NCBI GenBank assembly: GCA_964614245.1 | Contig: CAZTKU010000070.1 | Span: 1 to 13,089 of the forward strand | Direction of reading: 5' to 3' | DNA from: VGWB01 sp964614245 | GTDB taxonomy: Bacteria; Bacteroidota; Ignavibacteria; UBA10030 | Length of the DNA: 13,089 nucleotides | Shown here: piece by piece, positions 1-7,601 of the stretch | Layout: every line of letters starts with the position of its first letter | How positions within the stretch are numbered: position 1 is the stretch's first letter | The notes under the pieces: model-generated | Database searches by the model: none | The model's input: the letters and a program-made list of their open reading frames with translations, nothing else | What the model was told of the DNA's origin: nothing | Position numbers and translations under genes: made by a program

Positions 1-453
1 ATTCAAACCGAAACCGACACCAGCGTACGGCGAGATCAGAGAAAACCCGGGAATGTTGATAGTGTGAACCGGCATGAGATCGAAAGCAAGGTTGCTGGTC
101 GAGCCCCCGCTGTTACCATCAGCGGAAAATTTCCCAGGACCATAAGCATAGTTGTAACCCGCTTCTGCCATGTTCGCACTCGCATACGCGACATCGACAA
201 GCATATCGAGGCGATAAATGCCACTCGGAATCTTGAGGAGTGGGTATCCAATACCGACGCCGAAATTGATGCTGGTTTTTCCTGCGTCGAATATTCCCAT
301 TTGTCGGATTTGGCCCCCGGCCGCTATTGTGGTTGCTCCTTTCAAGCCATAGCTCTTGAAGCCAACATTTGGGGTGAGATAGATCTGCGCCATAGCTGTT
401 CCAGTAACCAAGAGCGTCATTGCAGCAACCAGGAAAAGGGACGCCTTTCTCAT
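1..453 (-). CDS. Secreted, probable beta-barrel outer-membrane protein (3' part missing)
   Basis: Reading frame open from an ATG at 453 to the window edge; 151 codons are visible and the C-terminus is cut off. The start is fixed by a perfect AGGAGGT site at 459-465, five bases upstream. Residues 1-22 form a classic signal peptide: basic MRKAS, a hydrophobic core (LFLVAAMTLLVTG) and a likely cleavage site TAMA|QIY. The mature part is rich in Gly, aromatic residues and alternating polar/apolar stretches (INFGVGIGYPLL, RLDMLVDVAYAS, SPYAGVGFGLN), typical of outer-membrane beta-barrels of the OmpW/porin-like type. The exact family and ligand cannot be told. It has its own promoter (530-558), so it is a separate transcription unit from the upstream aminotransferase gene. 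Sure of the gene and its export; moderately sure of the barrel. Confidence 0.8.
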   Translation of the reverse strand, partial: MRKASLFLVAAMTLLVTGTAMAQIYLTPNVGFKSYGLKGATTIAAGGQIRQMGIFDAGKTSINFGVGIGYPLLKIPSGIYRLDMLVDVAYASANMAEAGYNYAYGPGKFSADGNSGGSTSNLAFDLMPVHTINIPGFSLISPYAGVGFGLN

Positions 454-529
454 GAAGCACCTCCTAGGATATTGTGTGGTGATGGTAAAGACAGTAGCGA
501 TTAAATTCGGACGCGTTATTAATTTGCAA

Positions 530-558
530 AATATAAGAATCCTCGAGTGAATTGTCAA
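530..558 (-). promoter_or_regulatory. Sigma70-type promoter of the outer-membrane protein gene
   Basis: On the minus strand a perfect -35 box TTGACA (553-558) is followed by a 17-base spacer and a -10 box TATATT (530-535). The expected transcription start lies near 523, giving a 5' leader of about 70 bases before the ATG at 453. The box lies just after the stop codon of the preceding aminotransferase gene (569). It marks the start of a new transcription unit, and its near-consensus form predicts strong expression. Confidence 0.8.
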
Positions 559-568
559 CCCCGTAGAG

Positions 569-1774
569 TCATAACTCCGGTACTCTCTTGGGGGATGAAA
601 AAATCTCGGTAAGTGCGTTGACGAGCGTGATGCAGTGCTCGCGCGTCACGATGAATGGGGGAAGAAACCGCAGCACATTTGTGTTCGTGCAATTCACCAG
701 TATTCCGCGTTGCTGAAGCTCATCGACGATCGGTTGACCTTCTCGAGTGAGCTCGATTCCCAGCATGCACCCGAATCCACGTACTTCCGTGATGAGCGCT
801 GGGAATGTCTGCTGCAGCCGTGCGAATTCTCCCTTCAAATGCTCTCCCGCCTCTCCCGCTTCCTTCATGAGGTTCTTACCGATAACCTCCTCGAGCACCG
901 CCAGTCCCGCAGCGCTTGCAACCGGGTTTCCGCCGAATGTGGTTCCGTGCGCACCGTACGTGAGCACGTCGGCGACCCGATCATTGCCCAGAAAGGCCCC
1001 CAGCGGGAGGCCACCGCCGATTGCCTTGGCAATGACGACGATATCAGGCTGCACACCAAAGTGCTCGAATCCGAAGAACTTACCCGTCCGACCGATGCCT
1101 GATTGGATTTCGTCGGCGATGATCAAGAATCCGAAACGTTTACGCAGCTCCATGAGAGCCTCGGCAAACGCCGGACTCACCACATAGACTCCTCCTTCGC
1201 CCTGGATGAACTCCAGCACGACCCCGAGCGTTTGGTCGTTCACTGCCGAGTTCAGCTCCCGGACATCGTTGTACTTCACGTGACTGATGTCGGGCAAGAA
1301 TGGCTCGTAGCCGTCGCGGTACTTCTGACGCTCCGTGAGCGAAAGGGCACCCATCGTGCGACCGTGGAAGGAATTTGACAGACCCAGGAGGTGCGTCTTT
1401 GCGTTCTTTTTCCCCCACTTGCGGGCAAGCTTCAAGGCACCCTCGATCGCTTCCGTACCGCTGTTGGAGAAGAAGATCCGCTTGAATCCGGTGATCGAGA
1501 TGAGCTGCTCGGCAAGGCGCACTTGAGGCTCTTGCACATAGAAGTTTGAAAGATGAATATACCTCTGAATCTGATCCTGGATCGCTTTGTTGATCCGAGG
1601 ATGATTGTAGCCGAGCGCGTTGACAGCGAGCCCGCCGAAAAAGTCGAGATAACGCTTACCGTCTTTCGCGTACAGATAGCACCCCTCGCCGCGTTCGATA
1701 TCGAGCGACAGTCGTTTGTATGTATGAAAGAAGAATTTCTCTTCTTTCTGAAACAAGGTTTCGTTTGCAGTCAT
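569..1774 (-). CDS. Class-III PLP aminotransferase, acetylornithine aminotransferase (ArgD)-like
   Basis: 401 residues, the usual length of the ArgD/ornithine-aminotransferase family (fold-type I, subgroup II PLP enzymes), which transfer the terminal amino group of ornithine- or lysine-type substrates to 2-oxoglutarate. Visible family marks are the phosphate-binding SNSGTEA (residues 103-109), SFHGRT with the ring-stacking Phe (135-140), the cofactor Asp in IIADEIQSGIGRTG (Asp221), the Schiff-base Lys250 in VIAKAIGGGLPLGAF, and GTTFGGNPVA near residue 280. The ATG overlaps the stop of coaE as ATGA, so translation is probably coupled. No arginine or lysine biosynthesis genes lie nearby, so the substrate (acetylornithine, succinyl-diaminopimelate, LysW-linked lysine, GABA) is open. 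Class assignment is firm; the exact substrate is inference. Confidence 0.88.
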   Translation of the reverse strand: MTANETLFQKEEKFFFHTYKRLSLDIERGEGCYLYAKDGKRYLDFFGGLAVNALGYNHPRINKAIQDQIQRYIHLSNFYVQEPQVRLAEQLISITGFKRIFFSNSGTEAIEGALKLARKWGKKNAKTHLLGLSNSFHGRTMGALSLTERQKYRDGYEPFLPDISHVKYNDVRELNSAVNDQTLGVVLEFIQGEGGVYVVSPAFAEALMELRKRFGFLIIADEIQSGIGRTGKFFGFEHFGVQPDIVVIAKAIGGGLPLGAFLGNDRVADVLTYGAHGTTFGGNPVASAAGLAVLEEVIGKNLMKEAGEAGEHLKGEFARLQQTFPALITEVRGFGCMLGIELTREGQPIVDELQQRGILVNCTNTNVLRFLPPFIVTREHCITLVNALTEIFSSPKRVPEL

Positions 1775-2406
1775 CGCTTCACGGTGAGAGAAGTGAATAA
1801 GGTGTGGAGAAAACGGACATTTGCCTCGAGCGCCTCGAAAGATCCATCGTTACGGATGACGTAGTCGGCCTTCTGCACTTTCCGAGTTGCTCTCCATTGT
1901 GACCTGACGCGCTTTCGGACCTCTTCCTCGGACACGCTGTCGCGGTAAGCTACACGTCGAACGCGTTCTCGCTCATCCGCATCGACAACAACGACAATAT
2001 CCAGGTTCTTGTCATACCCCGCCTCGTAAATGAGCGCGGCTTCGACAATGGCCATCCTTTCCCCTTGGTGCTCCAACCGAGCGATCTCTCGATCAAGACC
2101 TTCCTCGACCCGGGGGTGGACAAGCGAGTTGATTTTTTTCTGAAGAGATTTGTTAGAGAAGATTCTCGATGCGATGTGTTCGCGGTTCAAGGACCCGTCA
2201 GGCTCGTAGGACGATGCACCAAGAAGCTTGGCGATCGCCATCTTGAGTTTGCCATCGTGCACCATCAACTCCTTTGCGAGCTGGTCGGCGAAGAGGACCG
2301 GAACGCCGAGACCCGCGAAGAGTGAGCACACGAGAGACTTCCCGCTCCCGATGCCTCCCGTTACACCGATGCGGAGAATATGATCAGCTGGGTGACCCAA
2401 TGACAC
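1771..2406 (-). CDS. coaE: Dephospho-CoA kinase
   Basis: About 211 residues, the normal length for CoaE, which phosphorylates the 3'-hydroxyl of dephospho-CoA with ATP in the last step of coenzyme A synthesis. The N-terminus has the P-loop GVTGGIGSGKS (residues 14-24). It is followed by the conserved VLFADQLAKEL segment, the LVHPRV motif of the CoA-binding/lid region (near 96-101), and EAALIYEAGYDKNLDIVVVV with the conserved acidic residue before the hydrophobic strand. The start given is a GTG with only a weak ribosome site. The first few residues before the P-loop are uncertain, and a TTG two codons later is an alternative. It lies 40 bases after rny, and its stop overlaps the start of the aminotransferase by four bases, so rny - coaE - aminotransferase are probably co-transcribed. 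Confidence 0.93.
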   Translation of the reverse strand: MSLGHPADHILRIGVTGGIGSGKSLVCSLFAGLGVPVLFADQLAKELMVHDGKLKMAIAKLLGASSYEPDGSLNREHIASRIFSNKSLQKKINSLVHPRVEEGLDREIARLEHQGERMAIVEAALIYEAGYDKNLDIVVVVDADERERVRRVAYRDSVSEEEVRKRVRSQWRATRKVQKADYVIRNDGSFEALEANVRFLHTLFTSLTVKR

Positions 2407-2446
2407 CTGCGCGCTCTTGATACAGGTTCGTCAGGACTGTCGAGGT

Positions 2447-4009
2447 CTATTTCGCGTACGCGACGGAACGGACCTCCCGAATCACTATCACTTTGATCTG
2501 TCCCGGGTATTCCATCTCCTGCTGGATCTTGTTCGCGATGTCGTGCGAGAGCTGGTCGGCTGCGGCATCATCAACCAGCTCGTGGTTGCATATCACGCGG
2601 ACCTCTCTTCCAGCCTGGATTGCGTAGGTATTCAGCACGCCGTTGAAGGATTTGGCCAATGACTCAAGTTTCTCGAGACGCTTGACGTAGCCCTCGACCG
2701 ATTCCCTCCTCGCTCCCGGACGCGCCCCGCTGATGGCATCTGCCGCCTGCACCAGCGCAGCGATCGGATGCTCCATCGGTATGTCCTCATGGTGCGAGCC
2801 CACAGCGTTTGCGACAATCGGATGCTCGTTGAATTTCTTGCACAGTTCATACCCGAGCAGGGCGTGCGGACCCTCCACGCTTCGATCAACAGTCTTGCCA
2901 ATATCGTGCAGAAGCCCGCCCCTCTTTGCGAGGCTCACATCGAGTCCGAGATCGGAAGCCATGATGCCGCTCAGGAACGCAACTTCGATGCTATGCTGCA
3001 AGAGGTTCTGGCCATAGCTTGACCGGTATTTCATTCGGCCGATGTGCTTCACGATTTCCGCGTGAGCGCCATGCAGGCCGATCTCCAGAAGGGCATTTTC
3101 TCCCGTCCGCTGGGTCTCCTCCTCGAGCTCCTTCTTGACCTTCTCCACAACCTCCTCAATCCGGGCAGGGTGGATTCTTCCGTCGGCAATCAGGCGTTCG
3201 AGAGAGAGTCGAGCAACCTCTCGACGAAATGGGTCAAATCCCGACAAAATAACGGCTTCCGGAGTGTCATCGACAATAACATCCACACCTGTCGCGGCCT
3301 CAAAAGCTCGGATGTTTCGTCCCTCCCGGCCGATGATCCTGCCCTTCATCTCATCGCTCTCGAGGCTGAGAACGCTCACGGTAGTTTCGACTGTATGGTC
3401 AGCAGCAGTCCGTTGGATAGCTTGGACGATGATCTTCTGAGCCTCTTTGCGCGCCTCTTCCTTCGTCTTATCCCTTATCTCCTTAAGTATTTGTGCAGAC
3501 TCAGATTTGACCGTTTCGATCAAGTTATCTGTGAGCTGCTTTTTGGCCTCTTCGCGTGTAAGGCCGGAAGTCCGCTCCAGCCTCACGTTTTCCTCCTCGA
3601 CGAGCCGTGCCAGTTCTTTGTCCCGTTCCTCGATACGTTTGCGTTTGTCGGTCAAATCCCGATCAAGTCCTTGCAGTTGTGTTTCTTTCTTGCTCAAGAG
3701 GTCGAGTTTCCGGTCAACATTCTCTTCCCGTGAAATAAGCTGCTTTTCGAGCGTCTGCTGTTTGTTGCGCTTGGACTGAACTTCCGCTTCAAATTCCTTT
3801 TTCCGTTTGTACCACTCGTCTTTGGCTTCGAGCAGCTTCTCACGCTTCAGGGTATTGGCGTCTTTTTCTGCTTCTTCTATGAGGCGTTTAGCCCGTGCCT
3901 CGGCGCTGGTGATCTTGTTTTGGCCAGCCCGAGCGTTCAGGTACCATCCCGCATAGAACGTCAGGCCGACGATGATCACCACCATCGGTATCAGTATATA
4001 GATTTCCAT
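2447..4009 (-). CDS. rny: Ribonuclease Y, membrane-anchored endoribonuclease
   Basis: 520 residues, matching RNase Y, which starts decay of many mRNAs from the cytoplasmic face of the membrane. Domains in order are an N-terminal transmembrane helix (about residues 4-24), a long charged coiled coil (about 35-200), a KH RNA-binding domain with GRIIGREGRN (223-232), and an HD phosphohydrolase domain. The catalytic His-Asp pair is in LLHDIGKTVD (H368-D369), preceded by QHSIEVA (H339) and followed by SHHEDIP. The ATG at 4009 has an AGGAG site about six bases upstream. It lies downstream of zapA with a long structured spacer in between. All key residues of the family are present and the gene looks intact. 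Confidence 0.96.
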   Translation of the reverse strand: MEIYILIPMVVIIVGLTFYAGWYLNARAGQNKITSAEARAKRLIEEAEKDANTLKREKLLEAKDEWYKRKKEFEAEVQSKRNKQQTLEKQLISREENVDRKLDLLSKKETQLQGLDRDLTDKRKRIEERDKELARLVEEENVRLERTSGLTREEAKKQLTDNLIETVKSESAQILKEIRDKTKEEARKEAQKIIVQAIQRTAADHTVETTVSVLSLESDEMKGRIIGREGRNIRAFEAATGVDVIVDDTPEAVILSGFDPFRREVARLSLERLIADGRIHPARIEEVVEKVKKELEEETQRTGENALLEIGLHGAHAEIVKHIGRMKYRSSYGQNLLQHSIEVAFLSGIMASDLGLDVSLAKRGGLLHDIGKTVDRSVEGPHALLGYELCKKFNEHPIVANAVGSHHEDIPMEHPIAALVQAADAISGARPGARRESVEGYVKRLEKLESLAKSFNGVLNTYAIQAGREVRVICNHELVDDAAADQLSHDIANKIQQEMEYPGQIKVIVIREVRSVAYAK

Positions 4010-4099
4010 AACAACTCCTGCGATCTACTTCTTCGTCGTTTAGGTTACCACAAAAAAAATCCGCACACGTCGACCGATGATCAATTTGTATTGAAGAAC

Positions 4100-4262
4100 C
4101 TCAGTTCAACACAGTGGGTGCCTGCCTAAGCATTTCACACTTCCACGGTCCGCTCGTTCCGCCAAAGGCGGAAGTCATCGCTGGGCGTCTCCGCCCCCCC
4201 GACACAGAACATCGGGGCAGGAAGGCGGAGCGGTGGCTTGCGCTCCACGCTTATGAGTCAAG
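4100..4262 (-). ncRNA. Candidate structured RNA between zapA and rny (6S RNA is one possibility)
   Basis: The stretch 4010-4390 holds no convincing gene. On the minus strand it contains four consecutive strong hairpins. These are GUGGAGCG/CGCUCCGC with an 8-base loop (4225-4248), CCCCGA/UCGGGG (4197-4217), GGGCG-GAGA-CGCCC with a GNRA tetraloop (4183-4196, directly abutting the previous one), and UUCCGCC-UUU-GGCGGAA (4157-4173). Flanking pieces UAAGC/GCUUA and CUCA/UGAG could close the whole as one domain of roughly 160 nt, near the size of 6S RNA. In many proteobacteria ssrS lies just downstream of zapA, and here the block also follows zapA. Alternatives are a palindromic repeat cluster or a 5' leader of rny. 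I see no clear promoter or terminator, and the ends are guesses. Confidence 0.4.
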
Positions 4263-4266
4263 CTCC

Positions 4267-4298
4267 CTATTAAAGTAACTTGTCAGGTTCTTTAATAG
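4267..4298 (-). repeat. 9-bp perfect inverted repeat downstream of zapA
   Basis: CTATTAAAG (4290-4298 read on the minus strand) and CTTTAATAG (4267-4275) form a perfect AU-rich stem. A further AAC/GTT pairing inside the 14-base loop is possible. The element lies about 90 bases after the zapA stop and just before the GC-rich hairpin block. No U-tract follows, so it is not a standard intrinsic terminator. It could be an operator, an RNA-processing site, or part of the candidate RNA. Confidence 0.4.
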
Positions 4299-4390
4299 TT
4301 TTGATCACGGCTGGCGGTGCGGATTGTTTAACATCAACATTCCGACCGTTCCTGGGATGAGAAAGAACGTTCCAGAAAAAATCAGATTAA

Positions 4391-4696
4391 TCACTCTTTA
4401 GAATCGTGCGCGTCGACCTCTAGGCAGTTATCCAAATAGTTGGATAGTTTGATGATTTCGGTCTCAAGATGCGTGAAAGCCTGCTGATTCCGTTCTCGTT
4501 CCTTGATGAGGTCCTCGGTGATATTCAGTGCCGAGAGCACTGCAACCGTCAACGGGGGCTGCTCGGGGATTTTCTCGTGGATCGTCGAGATCATCGAATC
4601 CACGTAGGATGCAATCTTCTTCGTGAAATCCTCATTCTCGCCGCGGAGCGGATACTCCGAACCGAAGATCTTGACCTTGATGCTTTTACCGTTCAT
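4391..4696 (-). CDS. zapA: Cell-division protein ZapA
   Basis: 101 residues, the normal size of ZapA, a small cytoplasmic protein that binds FtsZ and bundles protofilaments at the division ring. The N-terminal globular part has the family pattern: a first strand KSIKVKIFGSEYPLRG, then EDFTKKIASYVDSMISTIHEK. A conserved hydrophobic helix follows (LTVAVLSALNITEDLIKERE), and the C-terminus is a coiled coil used for dimer/tetramer formation. The ribosome site is weak (GATGAG before the ATG). It follows a small coiled-coil gene after pheT and precedes a structured spacer and rny. The order pheT - coiled coil - zapA - rny is, to my knowledge, recurrent in Bacteroidota and relatives. Confidence 0.88.
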   Translation of the reverse strand: MNGKSIKVKIFGSEYPLRGENEDFTKKIASYVDSMISTIHEKIPEQPPLTVAVLSALNITEDLIKERERNQQAFTHLETEIIKLSNYLDNCLEVDAHDSKE

Positions 4697-4779
4697 AGCT
4701 CATCAGCAGCTGGCCGAGTGATTCATAAGTGCGATCTGGAAGTTCTGTACTGCCACGATCAAAACCGTACCACAAAGGA

Positions 4780-5187
4780 TCACAAGTGAGAGTTGATCTT
4801 TGCAATGAGATCCTTGATCCTTCCTTTCAGTGCCTCCTTTTCTTCTTTCGTCAATGATTCGCTTCCGTTCGATTGGAGACGCAACGCTTCCTTCCTCAGC
4901 CGATCCAACTCTCGTTCCCGGCCAAGCAGTTCCTCCTTCAAGCGTTGCTCGTTCCCTTCGAGCTCTGCCACCCTGCGACGAAGGACCGCATTGGCCTCCT
5001 TCAAGTGCACGAGAGACTCGGAGACCATCCGTGCTTTGTCCCACAATACCTGAAGAGCCAATTCAAGGCTTTTCAGATCTTTGCCGCTGGTAACCTCGGG
5101 TTCCACTTGCTGCTCTGGCAAAGTTGGATTCCTTTGGGTTTCTTTCAGGGAACGAAACGCCGTATCAGAGACTTCGCAGTTGTGCAT
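4780..5187 (-). CDS. Small coiled-coil protein, possible division-associated partner of ZapA
   Basis: About 135 residues from the ATG at 5187; upstream ATGs at 5205 and 5223 in the same frame are possible. The start lies inside the 3' end of pheT (overlap about 23 bases), which suggests translational coupling. The first 45 residues are polar and low in complexity. From SLELALQVLWDKARMVSESL onward the protein is a continuous heptad-like helix rich in Leu, Glu, Arg and Lys (ANAVLRRRVAELEGNEQRLKEEL and onward). It ends in a conserved-looking short tail, EALKGRIKDLIAKINSHL. No catalytic motif, signal peptide or membrane segment is visible. Being next to zapA, it resembles the small coiled-coil proteins (ZapB-like) that precede zapA in related genomes. 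That role is inference from position and architecture only. Confidence 0.7.
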   Translation of the reverse strand: MHNCEVSDTAFRSLKETQRNPTLPEQQVEPEVTSGKDLKSLELALQVLWDKARMVSESLVHLKEANAVLRRRVAELEGNEQRLKEELLGRERELDRLRKEALRLQSNGSESLTKEEKEALKGRIKDLIAKINSHL

Positions 5188-7588
5188 TGCACATCGACTC
5201 AACATGCCTGACAATTCGTCCAACCAATTCGTCAGCTTCTGCGTCTGTCAATGTGCGATCCAATGGCTGAAGCTCGAGCGCGTACGCCAAGCTTTTCTTT
5301 CCGGCGCCGACCTGATCTCCAACGTACAGGTCGAAAAGGATAACTCGCGAGACTAGAGCACCACCGACCTGCCGGATCGCCGACTCAATCCTCTCTTGCG
5401 GACTGTCGGCATCCACGATGAACGCAAGGTCTCTTCTCACGCTCGGAAATCGTGGAAGCGCCACGAACTTCTTCTCGGTGACCCAGTGCTGGTGAACGAC
5501 CGCGATCCTCAATTCGCAGACATACACCTCGCCGTCAATATCAAACCTTTCCGCTATTGACTTGCTGATCTTTCCGAGGAAGCCGGCATAACTACCATTG
5601 ATTTCAACTGCTAAAGCGCTCTCAATTAAAGCGCTGCCGTTATCATAAGAAATAAAGCGGTATTTGTCAAGGCAAAACTTGGAAAGCAGCGCCTCCACCT
5701 CCCCTTTGATGTCCAGAAAGTCGACCTTTCGATCTGCCGAGCCGTAATGCAATGGCTGCGACCTCCCTGACAGCAACAAAAGCAACCGCTCCTCCTCGCC
5801 GTAGCCTTCCAGGCTGTCTCTTGAACGTTCATCCTTCACTGTGAATACATTCCCAGTTTCGAAGAGACGGAGGTCTTGTTGTCCGTGAGAACGATTGTTC
5901 TGAACAACCAGCAATGCTCCGGGAATGAGACTCGTTCTGAGGACAGATGCCTCGCTACTGACCGGATTGAGAACCTCGACAGCCTTTTCTCCGCTCAGGT
6001 GGCCGCTGACATTGTCTTGAAGGCTATGCGTCGATATCTCGTTGAAGCCTGCCCCGATAAGATAGTCCCGAACATCATCCTGCAGGGAACTCAGCGTAAG
6101 CGGTTTTGAGAAATCGACAGTCGTTCGCGTCTTCGTTTCGACGTTGTCATAGCCATAGACGCGTGCCACTTCTTCAATCAGATCGATTTCCTCCGCGAGA
6201 TCGTAGCGATAGCTGGGAACGGCAATCGTCACGACACCACCCGACTGGGCGATTGGCTTGAGACTGAGCCGCTTGAGGAAGGCAACCATCTCTTGCTTCG
6301 AGATAGCGGTGCCGAGGACCGCGTTGGCCCTGGAAACCCGCAGCCTGACGGTTCTCAGCCTGGCCTTCTTCGGATAGACATCGATCACGCCCCGTAGAAT
6401 CTCCGAGCCCGTGAGCTCCTGCAGCATCTGAGCTGCACGATTCGCGGCATACACCGACATGTCGACATCGACACCCCGCTCAAAGCGTTGCGATGCGTCT
6501 GTCGAGAGACCCAGGAACTTTGATGCACGCCGAATGCTCCCGGGATCGAAATTGGCGCTTTCCAGAAGCACCGTCGTCGTCCGATCGCTGATCTCCGTGT
6601 TCGAGCCCCCCATCACGCCTGCAATTGCCACGGGCTTCTCTGCGTCACAAATCATAAGGATGTCCGAGTTCAGGAGGCGGTCCTTCCCGTCCAGTGTCGT
6701 GAAGCGATCACCTTCCCTTGCGCATTTCACGATTATCGTGTGCCCTGCCAGGGTGTCATAATCAAACGCATGCAGCGGTTGGCCCGTCTCCATCAGCACA
6801 TAGTTCGTCACATCGACAACATTGTTGATGGGTCGGACGCCCACGGAGGCCAGGCGATCCTGAAGCCACTTCGGTGAGGTGGCAACCTTGACATTCCGCA
6901 GCACACGGGATGAGTACCGGCGGCATTTCTGCGGGTGCACAATCTTGATGGCGGCGTGCTTGCGCGTCGGGTGAGCGCTCTCCCGAAGCTGTATCCTGGG
7001 CAGTGCCGCTGGTTTTCCTGTAACGACCTGGATCTCGCGCGCAATGCCGAAGTGGCTCAGCCAATCACCTCGGTTGGCGGTGATCTCCATATCGTAGATG
7101 ACATCGGAAGCGCCCAGGTGCTTTGCGAGCGGCGTGCCCACCTTGGCCGTTGACTCGAGTACCAGAATACCATCGGCATCGTCACCGAGCCCGAGCTCAA
7201 ATTCAGAACAGATCATACCGTGCGATACAACGCCGCGTATCGATGCTCGCTCAAGCACAAACGCTCGGCCCTCCGGGTCGTGTTGATTGTGCGGAATCGT
7301 CGCGCCCACACGGGCAACAGGCACCTTCTGACCGGCTGCGACGTTCGGGGCTCCGCAGACGATCTCCAGAATTTCCTTGCCCACGCTTACTTTGCACAGG
7401 GTCAGCTTGTCTGCATGGGGATGCTTGAGCTTTTCCACGACCTCTCCGACGACGAAGTTGTCGAATCTCTCGTCCAAATCTTCGAATCCCTCCACTTCAA
7501 GTCCGATCATCGACAGTCGCTCGGCGAGCGCTGCGGGTTTGAGAGGAATCGGTGTATAATCTTTGAGCCAGTTATGCGAGATCTTCAT
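5165..7588 (-). CDS. pheT: Phenylalanyl-tRNA synthetase beta subunit
   Basis: 807 residues, as expected for the beta chain of the alpha2-beta2 PheRS, which supports charging of tRNA-Phe, binds tRNA and edits mischarged Tyr-tRNA. Domains in order are the N-terminal ISHNWLKDY segment; an OB-fold tRNA-binding domain (about residues 40-150) with VVGEVVEKLKHPHADKLTLCKV, then VCGAPNVAAGQKVPVA; the B3/4 editing core with INNVVDVTNYVLMETGQPLHAFD; the B5 domain near residues 400-475; and a catalytic-like core. The C-terminal FDX-ACB domain (last 95 residues, LPRFPSVRRDLAFIVD onward) binds the anticodon. The start ATG follows the pheS stop by 13 bases, so the two subunits are made from one message. No strong ribosome site is seen, consistent with coupling. 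Intact. Confidence 0.97.
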   Translation of the reverse strand: MKISHNWLKDYTPIPLKPAALAERLSMIGLEVEGFEDLDERFDNFVVGEVVEKLKHPHADKLTLCKVSVGKEILEIVCGAPNVAAGQKVPVARVGATIPHNQHDPEGRAFVLERASIRGVVSHGMICSEFELGLGDDADGILVLESTAKVGTPLAKHLGASDVIYDMEITANRGDWLSHFGIAREIQVVTGKPAALPRIQLRESAHPTRKHAAIKIVHPQKCRRYSSRVLRNVKVATSPKWLQDRLASVGVRPINNVVDVTNYVLMETGQPLHAFDYDTLAGHTIIVKCAREGDRFTTLDGKDRLLNSDILMICDAEKPVAIAGVMGGSNTEISDRTTTVLLESANFDPGSIRRASKFLGLSTDASQRFERGVDVDMSVYAANRAAQMLQELTGSEILRGVIDVYPKKARLRTVRLRVSRANAVLGTAISKQEMVAFLKRLSLKPIAQSGGVVTIAVPSYRYDLAEEIDLIEEVARVYGYDNVETKTRTTVDFSKPLTLSSLQDDVRDYLIGAGFNEISTHSLQDNVSGHLSGEKAVEVLNPVSSEASVLRTSLIPGALLVVQNNRSHGQQDLRLFETGNVFTVKDERSRDSLEGYGEEERLLLLLSGRSQPLHYGSADRKVDFLDIKGEVEALLSKFCLDKYRFISYDNGSALIESALAVEINGSYAGFLGKISKSIAERFDIDGEVYVCELRIAVVHQHWVTEKKFVALPRFPSVRRDLAFIVDADSPQERIESAIRQVGGALVSRVILFDLYVGDQVGAGKKSLAYALELQPLDRTLTDAEADELVGRIVRHVESMCNAQLRSL

Positions 7589-7601
7589 GGTCGACTATTT
7601 G

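Noticed and set aside
64..504. Plus-strand frame and alternative minus frames at the left edge
   Set aside because: The minus frame from 453 has a perfect ribosome site, signal peptide and upstream promoter; the others lack all three.
569..600. Terminator after the aminotransferase gene
   Set aside because: Only a short bulged stem (GAGT/ACTC) overlapping the stop codon, with no U-run.
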